A stretch of 8,119 nt of DNA. Source: Anaerolineae bacterium (GTDB lineage: Bacteria; Chloroflexota; Anaerolineae; E26-bin7). Location: positions 1 through 8,119 of the forward strand of contig JAOZOT010000147.1 of the NCBI GenBank assembly GCA_029933115.1. The letters are read 5' to 3'. Position numbers and translations under genes: made by a program. Below are positions 6,659-8,119 of the stretch, piece by piece. A model generated the notes under the pieces. The model was given only the letters and a program-made list of their open reading frames with translations, ran no database searches and was not told where the DNA came from. Within the stretch, counting starts at the first letter, position 1; the number at the start of each line of letters is the position of its first letter.

Positions 6659-6666
6659 GGAGGTGA
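6659..6666 (+). promoter_or_regulatory. Ribosome binding site for the GTG-start antitoxin
   Basis: GGAGGTGA is the full complement of the 16S rRNA anti-Shine-Dalgarno core. Its GGAGG part lies six bases before GTG 6670. This supports the GTG over the internal ATG at 6691, which would cut into the conserved Phd N-terminus. Confidence 0.8.
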
Positions 6667-6669
6667 GCA

Positions 6670-6981
6670 GTGGAGAAAGTCATCAGCGCCATGACAGCGC
6701 GCAGGAACCTGGGTCAAATTCTTGAGAAGGCTTTTTATAAAGGCGATTCCTTTATCATAGAGCGGGCGGGGAAGCCAATGGCCGCCGTGGTGCCTATTGA
6801 GCAGTACCGCCAATGGCAAAGGGAACGAGACCAGATTTTCGCCATGATTGATGAGGTACAACAGCGGACGCGGCAAATTCCCGTGGAGGAACTGGAAGCT
6901 GACATCGAAGCAGCGGTGAACGCAGCCAAAGCAGTGGAAATGAGCGAGCTATCCTCTGAGCGGGAGACAATTCCTTCATGA
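6670..6981 (+). CDS. Phd/YefM-family antitoxin
   Basis: A 103-residue antitoxin. The N-terminal part (VISAMTARRNLGQILEKAFY, then GDSFIIERAGKPMAAVVPIE) is the classic Phd/YefM pattern. In this family that region dimerises, binds operator DNA and represses its own operon. The C-terminal part from about residue 50 is charged and helical (RQIPVEELEADIEAAVNAAK) and should be the toxin-binding tail. Translation begins with GTG, supported by a near-perfect ribosome site just upstream. The stop overlaps the toxin start in an ATGA arrangement at 6978-6981, typical of coupled toxin-antitoxin genes. No clear operator palindrome was found in the preceding gap, though autoregulation is expected for the family. 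Confidence 0.9.
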   Translation: MEKVISAMTARRNLGQILEKAFYKGDSFIIERAGKPMAAVVPIEQYRQWQRERDQIFAMIDEVQQRTRQIPVEELEADIEAAVNAAKAVEMSELSSERETIPS

Positions 6982-7403
6982 GAGTTGTTCTGGATGCCAA
7001 CCAATTTGTTAGCGCCGTGCTTGTCCCTGTAGGCCATCCAGCGCAAATACTACGGGCCTGGCGGGAGGGGCGCTTTGAGTTAGCCCTGTCTCCGTCCATA
7101 GTAGCCGAGATACGTCGAGTTCTGCTCTACCCCCGTCTACGCAAAAAGCATGGCTGGTCTGAGGGGCAAGTTGATACCTTTTTGAGGGGCCTGACGAAGG
7201 CGGCCACCATCACGCTGAAGCAGTTGTCTGTCAGAGTTGTGGATGATGACCCCACTGACGATAAATACCTGGCCTGTGCCCTGGAGGCCGATGCCTCTTA
7301 CATAGTGACCGATGATAGACATTTGCAACGCCTGGGCATGTATCGGGGTGTGAAAATCGTCTCTCCGGCCGTCTTCCTGCAAATTTTGGAGGCCGAGATC
7401 TGA
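6978..7403 (+). CDS. PIN-domain toxin, COG1569 type
   Basis: A 141-residue PIN-domain protein, expected to be a Mg2+-dependent ribonuclease that the preceding antitoxin neutralises. The acidic centre is visible: D6 with N8 (VVLDANQF), E44 in SPSIVAEIRRVL, D94 in DPTDDKYLACAL, and D112/D113 in SYIVTDDRHLQRL. This set and the length fit the 'putative toxin-antitoxin system toxin component, PIN family' group (COG1569). All catalytic positions appear intact, so the toxin is probably functional. It begins within the stop codon of the antitoxin gene (ATGA), and the MFS gene follows 12 bases after the toxin stop. The RNA target cannot be read from sequence. Confidence 0.9.
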   Translation: MRVVLDANQFVSAVLVPVGHPAQILRAWREGRFELALSPSIVAEIRRVLLYPRLRKKHGWSEGQVDTFLRGLTKAATITLKQLSVRVVDDDPTDDKYLACALEADASYIVTDDRHLQRLGMYRGVKIVSPAVFLQILEAEI

Positions 7404-7415
7404 GGGCATCGTTGA

Positions 7416-8119
7416 ATGAGGAGAGGCAAATCACAACCATGGGATACCCCAGCCCATGATAGTTCATCACTGCAACGGCCGATCCTGCTGGGCTCGTTGG
7501 GCTTTGGCTTTCTGGCATTCCTGCTACCCATTTACGGCAAACGGCTGGGAGCCAGCGCACTGGGAATCGGCGGCCTATTCTCCATTTTCTCCATCACGAC
7601 GGTATTGATCCGCCCCTTCATCGGTTGGGCCCTGGACCGCTTTGGACGCAAGCTCTTTTTCGTAGCGGCGTTGATTTGCTACGCCGGCTCGATGGGATTA
7701 TTCTCCATAGCCAGCGATGTAGCCGGGCTTTACCTGGCCCGGCTGGTGCAAGGCATAGCTTCGTCGCTGATGTGGATTTCAGCCTACACCATCGCCATTG
7801 ACCTGACCTCGGCCGAGAGGCGAGGCAGGGCGGTAGGGTGCGTGGATGAATCTGCCGCCCGCGGGGCATTATATGGCGCTTTGGTTGGCTTTGCCCTTCT
7901 GGTCTGGCTCCCTCTGCGCACCGGCTGGAAAGTGCTGTTTGTCGGCTATGCTTTGTCGGCGGCCGTGGGGGCATGGCTGGCGTGGAAACACGTCCCCGAG
8001 ACGCGACCGACTCACTCTGTCCAGGCTGGGGGTGCGAGAATCATGTCCTGGCCCCTGTTGAAGCTGATGGTCATCGTCTTTGTCAGCGGTGTATCCACAG
8101 CCATGCTCAGCCCCTTGCT
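7416..8119 (+). CDS. MFS transporter, N-terminal part (cut by window end)
   Basis: A reading frame open to the end of the window, 234 complete codons. The protein begins MRRGKSQPWDTPAH, then the first membrane helix (PILLGSLGFGFLAFLLPIYG, residues 22-41). The MFS motif A lies between helices 2 and 3: G70-x-x-x-D74-R75-F76-G77-R78-K79. Helix 4 follows (LYLARLVQGIASSLMWISAY), ending in a DLTSAERRGRAVG loop common in drug or sugar efflux carriers. About six helices are present and a seventh is starting (LLKLMVIVFVSGVSTAML) where the window stops. A weak ribosome site (GAGGG at 7402-7406) overlaps the toxin stop codon. The substrate is unknown; the family covers drug, sugar and metabolite exporters. 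Its closeness to the toxin gene may mean shared transcription, or only adjacency. Confidence 0.85.
   Translation, partial: MRRGKSQPWDTPAHDSSSLQRPILLGSLGFGFLAFLLPIYGKRLGASALGIGGLFSIFSITTVLIRPFIGWALDRFGRKLFFVAALICYAGSMGLFSIASDVAGLYLARLVQGIASSLMWISAYTIAIDLTSAERRGRAVGCVDESAARGALYGALVGFALLVWLPLRTGWKVLFVGYALSAAVGAWLAWKHVPETRPTHSVQAGGARIMSWPLLKLMVIVFVSGVSTAMLSPL

Overview
The window is a GC-rich bacterial segment with all genes on the + strand and short spacers. Its content suggests a member of the Chloroflexota (Anaerolineae or Caldilineae-like). The grounds are a solute-binding/VWA fusion lipoprotein next to a solute-binding paralog without a transporter, two toxin-antitoxin modules, a dispersed-type palindrome with an ACTACG tail, and a heptanucleotide tandem repeat. 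This assignment is an inference from gene style, not from a marker gene.

Layout. Positions 1-94 hold a 16-base palindrome followed by the leader of the first gene. Positions 95-3052 encode two tandem, related extracytoplasmic solute-binding-like proteins. The first has an N-terminal membrane anchor. The second has a probable lipobox and a C-terminal von Willebrand factor A (VWA) domain with a complete MIDAS metal site. Between them is an AT-rich spacer built of degenerate 7-base CAATnnn units. Positions 3076-3772 hold a more AT-rich, overlapping gene pair that looks like an antitoxin and a TumE/DUF6516-type toxin. Positions 3784-6503 hold a close-packed set: a two-TM, coiled-coil membrane protein, a Trp-rich small protein of unknown function, a PrsW-type intramembrane metalloprotease with a long soluble tail, and a small exported protein. 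A 166-base gap (6504-6669) carries a short hairpin. It is followed by a Phd/YefM antitoxin and a PIN-domain toxin (COG1569 type) that overlap at ATGA. The last gene, from 7416 and cut by the window end, is the N-terminal part of an MFS transporter.

How the genes may work together. The two binding proteins have no permease or ATPase in the window. One of them carries a protein-protein interaction domain, so an envelope sensing or scaffold role is as likely as transport. The downstream membrane coiled-coil protein and PrsW protease could belong to the same envelope-associated unit, but only collinearity supports this. The TumE-like pair interrupts the series and looks acquired. No phage, CRISPR, tRNA, rRNA or transposase gene was recognised.
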